A DNA stretch of 64,000 nt. Origin: Huiozyma naganishii CBS 8797. Its lineage: Eukaryota > Ascomycota > Saccharomycetes > Saccharomycetales > Saccharomycetaceae. A program made the translations under genes and the position numbers. This document shows, in pieces, positions 1 through 8,945 of the stretch; the stretch's first letter is position 1, and each line of letters opens with the position of its first letter. The notes beneath the pieces were generated by a model. That model had not been told where the DNA came from. It was given only the letters and a program-made list of their open reading frames with translations, and did not search any database. The stretch is taken from assembly GCF_000348985.1 (NCBI RefSeq), contig NC_035926.1:434001-498000 (forward strand). Direction: 5' to 3'.

Positions 1-33
1 ACTGTAATTCCTCCACAGACGGTCTGTATATAT

Positions 34-53
34 ACACACACACACACACACAC
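34..53. repeat. (AC)10 microsatellite
   Basis: A simple dinucleotide run of about ten AC units, preceded by a TATATATA stretch and ending in a CACGTG. Confidence 0.9.
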
Positions 54-880
54 GTGCAGACGGATTGTCCGAGGGAGAAGTTGCTATTACCTGATAGGGG
101 CGGACTTTCAGAGAACGGGCTGCTGATGACGCTATAGCACTGCTGTAACTTCTCAGATCTGAAACTGGCAGAAAACGAACCAAAAAAGAAATGTGTCCAC
201 ACGCACCGAAAGAGGAAATGCCCGAAAAAAGGCAAGCTTCAAGGAGACACCCGGAGAAACAGCCGAAGAGGATAAGAACCACCGAGAAGGTAATCTGGAA
301 TCGAAACGAAGCGAGAAATGCAAGATTTGGGAAAGAGAGGAAAAAAGACCAGGCAGCAACAGTCCACAGGTGGGAAGAAGAAGAGGACACAGGGAAGAGA
401 AAGTTTTTTCCGAAAGCAAAACGGACGGAAATAAGAATTAGCTTATATACCGCGAGTTCTCGAGGGGCGGCAGCAACCGCGGAATATCTGGAGGTCTGTT
501 TCCGAGAATAAGGTTATAGCGAGGGCGAGAGGCAACAATTGCGCATTCGGAGGGGCTCTAGGGGGGGCCAGGGGAGGGGCGGAGAGATCCGGTGACACCA
601 GGGCTGCGCGCGTGGGACGCGGTGCCGTTTCGCGCGCGCTCCCAGACGGCGGCGCACAGCGAGCGCCATTTTCTCGTTTCTTTGACAGTCCGTAAAAGCA
701 ATCCGGCACGTATCTTGGGACGCAGATGCGCGTTTTCAGAGGACACAGAAACACGCGCACGAGGCGGCAGACGACGCAGCACAAACGTCATACGCCTCCC
801 ACATCACGCCGCACGAATGCTGACAAAGACATCGTCCGGCGCGAAGAGGATATTCCGCACGAAGAAGAAATGTTTTTTGA

Positions 881-1181
881 TCACGTGGATCAGCTGCGGA
901 ATTGCAGACTGGGCGGAAACACAATTCAGCACTTTTATCTATATACCTTTTGGACAGGGCGTGCACTGCAAGCGCTAGTGTCACAGTCTACGGGGACTGC
1001 CCACCACCATCACTGTTATTCCGGTTGGGCAACTACTACACAACAAGAAATGCTCGTGTGTGTGTGTTTAGCACTATCCCATCACGTGCAATTTTGCAGT
1101 CACGTGATGTACAGTTTTTTCTCCGGAGGAATTGCAAAATTTCAACTTTGCACCAGGTCTAAGAGCAGTGGGTGTCACGTG
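881..1181. promoter_or_regulatory. Cluster of four RTCACGTG (Cbf1-type) boxes
   Basis: CACGTG cores lie at 882-887, 1083-1088, 1101-1106 and 1176-1181. Each is preceded by AT or GT, so all four match the RTCACGTG consensus of yeast Cbf1, which other bHLH factors also read. The last core is about 64 bases before the GID8 start codon, and two are 18 bases apart. Binding is inferred from the motif only. Confidence 0.55.
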
Positions 1182-1244
1182 CCCTGGAAAAAATGTCCTC
1201 TTCTCAGTCTTCATCCTAATATCCGTCTTCCTATCTGATATTGG

Positions 1245-2471
1245 ATGGTTGAAATTTGTGTCATGCACACAGAGACTAGAGCAACGGAACAGATGTACTC
1301 GGATGTGGTTCAGTTGCATGAAGGTGTTAATCCCGATTCCGAAAATGGGAAAGTGTTCGAGTCAAAGAAATGGGCCGAAAGGGTCCTAAGAGATAAGTTG
1401 CGTGGGGGGGGGATAGCGGATGGGTATAGTGGTGGTGGTGATGGTGATGGTACAGGCGCTAGATCGTTGCTGTCTGGTAGTGGTGGTGTTGGACAGAGGG
1501 AGAAAGGCGTGCCGTTGCTGCTTTTGAACTATTTCATTGTCAACTCGTTCGAAAGAGCTGCTGTGAGGATGGCTAAAGAGTTGAAGATTTGCAACAGTAA
1601 TGCGGATATCGCTGAGTTTACTTGCTTGTTTATGATCAGGGAGAGGGCTGTCATCAGGAGGAAGATCAAAGAGGGGAAGATTTTGGAGGCTATGCAACTG
1701 ATTGACTCACATTTTGGAGTCGATATCCTAGAAACACAGGGGGGCGGTGGTGAGGGTACCGTTGAGAGGGGGGACGGTAACGATGGTGACTTGCAATTCA
1801 AATTACTCCTCTTGAACCTCATAGAGATGATAAGGGAACGACAGACTTTGGATTCGCAAATACAGGACTCACAGGCAGACGCGGAGTTTATACAGACACT
1901 GATAACTTATTCAAGGGAGAAACTCGCCCTTAGAGCGTCGCTGAATAAAAGTTACATGAACGAATTGGAACTGACAATGACTTTGCTCATGTTCCCAAGG
2001 AATACACCTGTGGAGAGTCTGCCAGAACCCTTGAGGAACCTGTTTTCAATCTCGCTGCGGTCAAAGATCGCAAACCTTATCAACACTAAACTTCTGGAAG
2101 TCATAGAGTTGCAAGTGTCAAACCAATCGCAATTCCCAAACCTTATCAAGATCAACGAATCGTTGTCGACAAGGGTCCCGCACGCCTTCAGCCAGAACGT
2201 CTTGCTTCCGGGACCCACAGATGAGACTAAGAAGGACACGACGGAGGATGCTGCTCGCTCGGGAGGGGCAGACACGGCAACCACAACTACAGCAGATCCT
2301 CAATACTGGAGAGAAACTAAAAAACTGCTCTTCCCACAGGCAACGAACACAGAGGTAGATACAAAACATTTCAACAGCAATGCAAGGCTCATCCAGGTGA
2401 TGAAACTTTGGGTTTGGTGCGAAAACCAACTGGCATTGAACAATATACACGTACCTACAATCACCGAATAA
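1245..2471 (+). CDS. GID8: Gid8, scaffold subunit of the GID/CTLH ubiquitin ligase
   Basis: The 408-residue protein is the Gid8 subunit of the GID E3 ligase, which marks gluconeogenic enzymes for degradation when glucose returns. A LisH-like helix (LLNYFIVNSFERAA, about residues 93-106) is followed by CTLH (about 125-200) and CRA-type helices (about 210-320). Gly/Asp-rich inserts at about 54-85 and 155-172 are low complexity. It corresponds to YMR135C and sits beside ERG29 (YMR134W) as in S. cerevisiae, with convergent 3' ends. The ATG at 1245 is the first in frame. A later Met (residue 7 or 17) could be the true start because the extreme N-terminus is not conserved. Confidence 0.88.
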   Translation: MVEICVMHTETRATEQMYSDVVQLHEGVNPDSENGKVFESKKWAERVLRDKLRGGGIADGYSGGGDGDGTGARSLLSGSGGVGQREKGVPLLLLNYFIVNSFERAAVRMAKELKICNSNADIAEFTCLFMIRERAVIRRKIKEGKILEAMQLIDSHFGVDILETQGGGGEGTVERGDGNDGDLQFKLLLLNLIEMIRERQTLDSQIQDSQADAEFIQTLITYSREKLALRASLNKSYMNELELTMTLLMFPRNTPVESLPEPLRNLFSISLRSKIANLINTKLLEVIELQVSNQSQFPNLIKINESLSTRVPHAFSQNVLLPGPTDETKKDTTEDAARSGGADTATTTTADPQYWRETKKLLFPQATNTEVDTKHFNSNARLIQVMKLWVWCENQLALNNIHVPTITE

Positions 2472-2513
2472 CAGCGTAGTTTATTATGAAAAAAAAATTA
2501 CTATTTAATACAG

Positions 2514-3245
2514 TCACGTACTGACAATAATGTCACATTTGATCGTATCGCCAGTTTCCATCTTTAAAAAGCAAAGCTGTAAGCGATCCATGTCAGGGGT
2601 CAACAGCTCCCCAAATTTGTTGTAAATGTGGACATGGTTGGATATCCTGAAATCCTCCATCTTCAATTCGTGGTACATGGGGGAATCCTTGACCAAATGG
2701 TACAGTTTCGTCCTCAGAACATTCAAACTACACCCAAACTCTACCCTTCTTTCGTTGTCGTAATCGGACGGTAGAAACTCAAGATGGTATTTAATCGGGT
2801 CCGCAATCAACGGGCGGCCGTCCCCGTCAACGATATGTGTGTTCACCGAAATCTGCGACACAAACACGGGCTTCTTGTAGAAATTCTCACGGGACTCAAA
2901 TTCCTCCACCATGATCCCAGATTTCAAATCCTTGTATTCCTTACTGTGATAGTCGTCACTCATTAGAATCTGGTACAGCTTGAAACTCTCCGCGTTGTCT
3001 ATCTGATTTAGATTGATCTCATTGTACGTGCCCCGCGACAACCAGTACATCTCAATACTGATATATATCTCCTGTAACAGTGCAAACGTACCAACCACCA
3101 GCAAATACAACGTTATCCGACCACTTATTTTATCATCGTGGATGAACTGGTTGATATAATGCACCTTAGACAGCTTATTAATAAGGCCGCTCTCAAATAC
3201 CAAGTACTTATTCCAGTACGAATGTAAAGACTGCATCATGGTCAT
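2514..3245 (-). CDS. ERG29: Erg29, ER membrane protein of the sterol pathway
   Basis: A 243-residue protein matching YMR134W. In S. cerevisiae it is an essential ER/nuclear-envelope protein needed for ergosterol synthesis, acting around the C-4 methyl oxidation step. One clear hydrophobic segment lies at about residues 43-66; the remainder is a soluble C-terminal domain ending in a conserved hydrophobic/acidic region. The open frame extends six codons further upstream to a TTG, but the first ATG is at 3245, which I take as the start. It is convergent with GID8 and is followed upstream by REC114, as in S. cerevisiae. Confidence 0.88.
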   Translation of the reverse strand: MTMMQSLHSYWNKYLVFESGLINKLSKVHYINQFIHDDKISGRITLYLLVVGTFALLQEIYISIEMYWLSRGTYNEINLNQIDNAESFKLYQILMSDDYHSKEYKDLKSGIMVEEFESRENFYKKPVFVSQISVNTHIVDGDGRPLIADPIKYHLEFLPSDYDNERRVEFGCSLNVLRTKLYHLVKDSPMYHELKMEDFRISNHVHIYNKFGELLTPDMDRLQLCFLKMETGDTIKCDIIVST

Positions 3246-3511
3246 TTTGGTCTCCTGTGGCAACTTAGCGGATAACTAATCACACTAGGGTATTTGAATA
3301 TATATATGTTTATATATATGTTTAAACCATTGAATGAAGCTAAACGAGAGCTTAACATCCAGCATTTATTGCATAAATTTTTATTATTTGACCAATTTTT
3401 TTCGATGCCCATTTTTCACATATTTAGTAGCAAGACACCGTTATTTGCGTCCGATGGAGACTACCCACATTGCGTGAAATAAGGGACGAAGAGAAGTTCT
3501 TGAAGGAAATT

Positions 3512-4753
3512 TCAATTTGGACCCATCTTAATCAGCTCCTTCTCTACTTTTTTCACCTGCAAAAGAATCGAACATGGTACGATTATGTTAGTAAGAAACA
3601 CCCCGGAAAACGACGAAACAAAAAAAAAAGTAACAAGACGGGACGGCACACTGCGATGCACGAGACTCCATTAACATACCCATCTTTGGAATTTCTTATC
3701 CTGCAATTTGGATCGAATCAATTTTTTGGAAATTCGTATTTTGCCCTCTTCCCCAGACTTTTCAGTACGGGGCTGAATCTCCGTCGTCACCGGCGGTGGC
3801 TCCTTCCCACCTGACTCCGAAGACTTCTCAATGGGGATTTCAGCGCTTGATAGTACTGGTGCAGTCACATTTTTGTCCATTTTATGCTGGCCAGGAACTG
3901 TTGATTGAGCCGTTTGCGGTTTCTGTAGCTCGAGTGAAACGTTATGGTGTGGCTGTGGCAATGGGTTGATTGGCAGGCGAAGTTTGTTTCCTGCTAGATT
4001 AATCGGAGGTGCTGCCTCCATCGTCCTCTCTTGTATAGGGAACTTGGGGACAGCCAGTTGCCGTTGTGTGCTTAAGGAAGAAGGCGCAATGGGAACTGGA
4101 CGTACTTTTTGCATCATATCTGACGCGTTGAGGGGAGCGGGTACAAAGCTCTTTTGTTGAGGAACAACCTCAGGCACCGAGTACGGAACCATTGCGGGAG
4201 GCACGGTGGGCATTATTTGACTCTCCAAAAAGGGCAAATACAAGTTTGGTTGCGTATCACTCAACTCCTTTGCAGTGTCATGTGAGGTATTTAAGCGATC
4301 CTTCTGGGTCTGGGCTGCCTTCGAAAACTTAGCATTCTTTATCTTGAACTTCAGGCATCCTAAAACTTTTTCCGTGACCGTATAGTCTCTCTGATCTCGA
4401 AACACCATTTGGAATCTCTTGACGGCGCGCATGCGGGACCCAGTCGCAACAGTGGTCAGATACTTACAAGATAGGGAGGGGTACTTCATAGAAAATTGAA
4501 TCAACTGTGTGGCCTCTGTTAGATTTAAACGCACATAATCCAGAATTCCAGCCTTATCGCTCACAGTTTGCAAGAGTAAAGTATTCTGCTTTAAATTGAC
4601 CTCGATACTAAATGTGATCATATGGTCTAGGGGGTAATGTACCCACTTGTCCAATTTTGGTTGTTCCGTCTTCGAGTCAAACCCGTTTGTCACGAAAACA
4701 TCATCCCCGTACTTGGAGTAGCATTTTACCACCACCACAAGCTTGTTATCCAT
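3512..4753 (-). CDS. REC114: Rec114, meiotic double-strand-break protein (two exons)
   Basis: Rec114 works with Mei4 and Mer2 to activate Spo11 DNA cleavage in meiosis. Exon 1 is 4753-3680 (358 codons) with the N-terminal PH-like domain, followed by a Pro/Gln-rich linker. Read through, the frame would stop two codons after GTATGT. A canonical intron (3679-3557) joins it in phase to a 15-codon last exon (3556-3512) encoding VKKVEKELIKMGPN and a TGA stop, giving 372 residues. S. cerevisiae REC114 (YMR133W, 428 aa) also has an intron near its 3' end. The restored C-terminal helix continues the conserved FQRW segment and probably belongs to the Mei4-binding region, so splicing should matter for function. 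Confidence 0.9.
3557..3679 (-). other. REC114: REC114 spliceosomal intron (123 nt)
   Basis: On the minus strand the 5' splice site GTATGT is at 3679-3674, a perfect TACTAAC branch site at 3593-3587, and the 3' site TTTTGCAG ends at 3557. An in-frame TAA lies directly after the 5' splice site, so retention truncates the protein. Confidence 0.92.
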
Positions 4754-5165
4754 TCTTGCAAATGTCTTGAATACTGTAAATAACTATTCGGTATCCTTAA
4801 GCGCAACTGGGGGAGACACTTCGACAACCCAGCGAACCGTCCTGTAGCCGCTGTTACTTTATGACTTTTTGCCAATTTTTTTTGAAATGCTACTGATACG
4901 CCCTCTGTAGTGAACCGCAAACATCACAATCGTCTTGGTAACACATCGTACACCCACCAATGTACTACCGTCGGTACAATTCTATGGACTGTTAGATGGG
5001 GATGAACTCCTGCGTAATCTCCATCATCCTCCATTCTGTAACCATATCACGTGCAGGTATTATTAGACCTGCAACAATTCGAAGCGCAGAAATGTTGCGA
5101 TGAGCTTGACAGTGTGGCTGGTGTTAGTGTTTGCCAACTGATACTAGGAGACAATACAATCGCTA
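4754..5165. promoter_or_regulatory. Divergent REC114-JLP2 promoter region
   Basis: A 412-base intergenic region. TAGCCGCTG at 4845-4853 partly matches the Ume6 URS1 site (TAGCCGCCGA) expected for a meiotic gene and lies about 92 bases upstream of REC114. A perfect PAC core, GCGATGAG, lies at 5097-5104, about 62 bases before JLP2. A CACGTG lies at 5048-5053. The assignments rest on motifs only. Confidence 0.5.
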
Positions 5166-5792
5166 ATGGTATACTTCTATGAGTCCCAGCCAGATGCCGA
5201 TCTCCCAGGTTACCAAATAATTGCTGGGCGCGATAAGTTTGAGAACGATCTTTTGATCAAGTACTTCTACAGAGAGCTGAACCACATATGGTTCCACGTT
5301 GACAAATACTCTAGTGGGCATGTGTACTTGAAATTGCAGAACGACAAACAGACTCTGGGGGACGTCCCGCGTGCGGTTGTCAGCGACTGTTTACAGTTGT
5401 GCAAATCCGAGTCAATACAGGGCAACAAGCTCGATCAGTGCACAATCGTGATCACCCCGTGGACCAATCTGCGGAAGAGCGGATACATGAAACCAGGGGA
5501 GGTTTCCTTCAAGGCAACGAGTAGGTGTAAAAAGATGGTATGCCATGCGCGAGACAACAAAGTGCTGAATAGACTCGCGAAAACCAGGGTCGCGCTTGAC
5601 GATGGAGTGGAAACACTCCTTCACGAGGCAAAGAAGAGTAAAGACGGCAGATTCTTCACAGAATACTTGAGCGCACACCGGGAAAGGCTCCTCCTGGAGG
5701 AAAGGGAGAAGAAACAGGCCAAAAAACTGAAAAAAAGATTGCAAAAACAGGAAACAGACCCCACGGACAATGAACCAACTGTATCACTGTGA
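5166..5792 (+). CDS. JLP2: Jlp2, CCDC25/DUF814-family protein
   Basis: The 208-residue product matches YMR132C (Jlp2) and its animal homologue CCDC25. The NFACT-R (DUF814) fold covers about residues 1-115, with the typical segments GRDKFENDLLIKYF and IWFHVDKYSSGHVYLK. A strongly basic coiled-coil tail (about 150-200) follows. The biochemical role of the yeast protein is not settled; the fold is shared with the ribosome quality-control factor Rqc2/NEMF. A PAC element just upstream suggests expression with ribosome-biogenesis genes, like its neighbour RRB1. The start is the first ATG of the frame. Confidence 0.88.
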   Translation: MVYFYESQPDADLPGYQIIAGRDKFENDLLIKYFYRELNHIWFHVDKYSSGHVYLKLQNDKQTLGDVPRAVVSDCLQLCKSESIQGNKLDQCTIVITPWTNLRKSGYMKPGEVSFKATSRCKKMVCHARDNKVLNRLAKTRVALDDGVETLLHEAKKSKDGRFFTEYLSAHRERLLLEEREKKQAKKLKKRLQKQETDPTDNEPTVSL

Positions 5793-5904
5793 GGTAGACC
5801 CACGCAGATGGTCCCCTGACCTCCGGCAGTGGTCTCATTGTTACTTTACCTTCATCTCATCGCTTCGTCTTCCGCCTGTCACGTGATCGAGAATTTGGAC
5901 CTCC

Positions 5905-5936
5905 AAAAAATTTTTCAGTTTTGCAAAATCGATGAG
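5905..5936 (+). promoter_or_regulatory. RRPE and PAC elements of RRB1
   Basis: AAAAATTTTTCA at 5906-5917 is the reverse complement of the RRPE consensus TGAAAAATTTTT. CGATGAG at 5930-5936 is a PAC core. The pair is typical of yeast ribosome-biogenesis promoters and lies about 100 bases before the RRB1 ATG. Confidence 0.7.
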
Positions 5937-6038
5937 CATCGGGACTTTGATCATTTGAGACCTCTTGACTTTGTGTTTGTGACCAGTTTGCCAATTAGCT
6001 GGTTGTATTTACCTGCCAGGCGAGACGAGGAAGAGATA

Positions 6039-7592
6039 ATGTCGAAAAGAGCGCTTGATAATAGAGAAGAAGAGGAGGAGCACGGAAGAGTTGTCGCCCC
6101 GAGAGCTGACGGTCAAACCAATCCCGCTAATGCTTCTGCAACGGATGATATGGATATGGATGACGGGCAATTCAGTGACGACTTTGAAAGTGACGAGGAG
6201 ATCATTGAACTTGATGACGAGAACGACGAGGAGAACATGGGGGACGGTGATATAACTGAAATGTCTATGGCGAAGGCCCAAAAGTTGCTGAAGAAAGATG
6301 AGAATGAAATATTAGAAAGCACGAAAAAGGGCCAACAACTGTACCTACCGCATTTATCCAGACCATTGGGCCCCGATGAAGTACTCGAGGCAGACCCAAC
6401 GGTTTATGAAATGCTGCATAATGTCAATCTCCCATGGCCTTGTATGACATTGGATGTTATCCCAGATAAACTAGGTTCTGAAAGGAGGAACTACCCTCAA
6501 TCGATCCTAATGACCACAGCGACCCAGGCCTCGAAAAAGAAGGAAAACGAGCTTATGGTGTTGAGCTTGTCGCAATTGAACAAAACGCTTGTCAAATCGG
6601 AGGAAGACGAAGATGAGGATGAGGATTCGGATGAGGAAGATGACTCCGATCCAATCATCGAAAATGAAAATATTAAATTGAACGACACAACAAATAGGCT
6701 CAAAGTTTCCCCATTTGCATCGACAGACAAAGAGGTGCTAACAGCCACCATGAGCGAAAATGGTGAAGTTTACATTTTTGATTTGGCGCCCCAATCGAAG
6801 GCATTTTCCACACCGGGCTACCAAATTCCAAAAACTGCGAGAAGGCCAATACATACTGTTAGGAACCATGGAAATGTGGAAGGTTACGCATTGGACTGGT
6901 CGCCTATGATTAAAAACGGTGCATTGCTCACCGGCGATTGCTCCGGCCAGATCTACTTCACGCAGAGACACACTTCGAAGTGGATTACGGATAAACAGCC
7001 ATTTACTGCCGAGAACAATAAATCGGTCGAGGATATCCAATGGTCCCGTACCGAATCTACCGTCTTTGCCTCAGCAGGTTGCGACGGGTACATCAGAATT
7101 TGGGACACTAGGTCCAAAAAACATAAACCAGCGCTATCAGTCAAGGCCTCCAACACTGATGTTAACGTCATCAGTTGGAGTGAAAAGATTGGGTACTTAC
7201 TAGCCAGTGGTGACGATAATGGGTTATGGGGGGTTTGGGATTTGAGACAGTTTTCTCCAGACAACATCAACGATGTCCAGCCAGTTGCCCAGTACGACTT
7301 CCACAAGGGGGCCATTACATCTATCAACTTCAACCCACTGGACGACTCTATCATTGCCGTTGCATCTGAGGACAACACTGTTACACTATGGGACTTGTCC
7401 GTTGAAGCAGATGATGAAGAGATCAAACAACAAATTGCCGAAACCAAAGAACTTGAAAAGATCCCCCCACAATTACTATTTGTCCACTGGCAAAAGGATG
7501 TCAAAGATGTTAAATGGCATAAACAGATCCCCGGCTGTTTGGTGAGTACGGGGACTGATGGCTTGAATATTTGGAAAACCATCAGTGTGTGA
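6039..7592 (+). CDS. RRB1: Rrb1, WD-repeat chaperone of ribosomal protein L3
   Basis: Rrb1 (YMR131C; GRWD1 in animals) is a nuclear WD40 protein that escorts newly made Rpl3 into 60S assembly. The 517-residue product has an acidic N-terminus (about 40-70), the CAF1C-type histone-H4-binding motif around residues 110-145 ([19 protein letters not shown]), a second acidic block at 188-203, and WD repeats up to the C-terminus. Length is close to the S. cerevisiae protein (511). The open frame extends upstream to a GTG, but the ATG at 6039 begins MSKR, which suits the family and follows the RRPE/PAC elements. Confidence 0.93.
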   Translation: MSKRALDNREEEEEHGRVVAPRADGQTNPANASATDDMDMDDGQFSDDFESDEEIIELDDENDEENMGDGDITEMSMAKAQKLLKKDENEILESTKKGQQLYLPHLSRPLGPDEVLEADPTVYEMLHNVNLPWPCMTLDVIPDKLGSERRNYPQSILMTTATQASKKKENELMVLSLSQLNKTLVKSEEDEDEDEDSDEEDDSDPIIENENIKLNDTTNRLKVSPFASTDKEVLTATMSENGEVYIFDLAPQSKAFSTPGYQIPKTARRPIHTVRNHGNVEGYALDWSPMIKNGALLTGDCSGQIYFTQRHTSKWITDKQPFTAENNKSVEDIQWSRTESTVFASAGCDGYIRIWDTRSKKHKPALSVKASNTDVNVISWSEKIGYLLASGDDNGLWGVWDLRQFSPDNINDVQPVAQYDFHKGAITSINFNPLDDSIIAVASEDNTVTLWDLSVEADDEEIKQQIAETKELEKIPPQLLFVHWQKDVKDVKWHKQIPGCLVSTGTDGLNIWKTISV

Positions 7593-7709
7593 TCTTCCTT
7601 GTACTTTACTGTCGTTACAGTTTTTACTGTCATATATAAGTATCATTGATAGTAATGTATATTAAGAAACCAAGTAATTTCATCCCTACTAGTATCTTCG
7701 TGTCATCAA

Positions 7710-8732
7710 TCACCCCTCCGCTAAGAACAGCTGTTTCAAAACTGTTATATTAGGGACCACAAATGAGGTTTCATTGAGTTGGACAAAATGTTTTTGATCC
7801 CGGCAGTGATCCCATATCTTCTCGGCGTGTTGGTCTAATTTATCCATATACAGATCGTGCTCGGTCATCTCACTTCTTTGCTCCAGATCGTTAAGTAACC
7901 CATTACGGTTCAACCTATCGACGAGAACGGCATTCCAACCAGCTTTCTGTGCAGCCAGCAGGTCTTTTTTGAATTCATCGCCGACATGCCAACAATGCCT
8001 TCTAAATGTTTTAATAGAATCCCCTTCTCCAATAATACCAGGGTGTCGCTTGACAACATCGCTGACGACATAGTCAAAGAGTTTCGGGTCAGGTTTGAAT
8101 AGTTCAATGTCATATGACAGGTAAACAGCACCTTTGAAATAATCAAACAGTCCCAGCTGCCTCAATAACTCGTAACAGTCGGGATCAGTATTGCTCACCA
8201 CTCCGATGATCACATCAGGGAATCTACCCTTCACTTCCTTTACAAAATCTATAATATCTGGATAGGCAATAAAACCTTCCTTGGTTAACACTCTCTCCAA
8301 TATGTCGTCTACTAAGGACTCTGGTACCTCAGTAGGTAAAAAGACCTGTCTTATCAAACGCGCCCACCAATCATTAGCAGAAAACCCAAAATGTTTACCG
8401 TAGTTCGGGTACTTGTCATTCAACGTTTGGAATGTTTTGCGGAACCTTTCATTGAGTCTCTCAACTGGAACTTTTATACCGTATTTCAATGCAATGGCGG
8501 AGTATTGCTCCATGATTGGAGTTGTCGAGCAATACAATGTGTTGTACGCATCGAATGTAATTAGTTTAGGAGGCAGAACGGGCGGTTCGATCTTCCCCTG
8601 ACTAGGAAGAGTCATTTTCTTTGGGTATGTCATTACAAATGTCCTTTTGAATGAGCGCAGCCGTGTTTGATAGATTTGTTTAGATAGTTTCGGGACTGTG
8701 GTTATAGCATTGGATGCTTTCCCATCCAACAT
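7710..8732 (-). CDS. DPI35: Dpi35, HAD-superfamily (HDHD3-like) protein
   Basis: A 340-residue haloacid-dehalogenase-like protein corresponding to YMR130W (302 aa). Motif I is FDAYNTL with the nucleophile-position Asp at residue 61, motif II is in GVVSNTDPD, and the final acidic motif is HVGDEFKKD. The residue two places after the nucleophile, normally the acid/base Asp in phosphatases, is Tyr; S. cerevisiae has the same motif as far as I recall, so catalysis is doubtful family-wide. The first ATG gives a basic N-terminus (LSKQIYQTRLRSFKR) that could be a mitochondrial presequence. Met34 is an alternative start. It converges with RRB1. Confidence 0.85.
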   Translation of the reverse strand: MLDGKASNAITTVPKLSKQIYQTRLRSFKRTFVMTYPKKMTLPSQGKIEPPVLPPKLITFDAYNTLYCSTTPIMEQYSAIALKYGIKVPVERLNERFRKTFQTLNDKYPNYGKHFGFSANDWWARLIRQVFLPTEVPESLVDDILERVLTKEGFIAYPDIIDFVKEVKGRFPDVIIGVVSNTDPDCYELLRQLGLFDYFKGAVYLSYDIELFKPDPKLFDYVVSDVVKRHPGIIGEGDSIKTFRRHCWHVGDEFKKDLLAAQKAGWNAVLVDRLNRNGLLNDLEQRSEMTEHDLYMDKLDQHAEKIWDHCRDQKHFVQLNETSFVVPNITVLKQLFLAEG

Positions 8733-8945
8733 TCGGAGCCTTTACTGATATATATATCATCGTAATTTATAGAGTAGTTCTTAGAGTCCGAAAAATAACT
8801 ATAATATCGTATAAGAAATGACTTTAAAAATACATTTTTAGTTTTCAGATATAAATGACTCTGTAGTAAACTATGACGTTGCAGAGGTCACCGCATTATA
8901 CACATTATATGCACTTCCTTTCGTGGTATGATACAATTCAAATAC

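Larger units (their letters stand above)
1..1244. other. Long intergenic region upstream of GID8
   Basis: No convincing gene is visible. Short open frames exist on both strands, but none resembles a known protein and they overlap one another. The stretch holds an (AC)10 microsatellite at 34-53, a G-rich patch with several AGGGG-type blocks around 551-580, a TATA-like element near 443, and four RTCACGTG boxes between 881 and 1181. It probably contains the GID8 promoter, perhaps together with the promoter of a gene to the left of the window. That neighbour is inferred, not seen. Confidence 0.6.

Noticed and set aside
191..1238. Open frames of 106-170 codons left of GID8
   Set aside because: Mutually overlapping, low-complexity Arg/Lys-rich products with no family resemblance; the region looks like promoter DNA.
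6953..7633. 226-codon open frame antisense to RRB1
   Set aside because: Complement of a conserved WD40 coding sequence, with no independent signal of coding.
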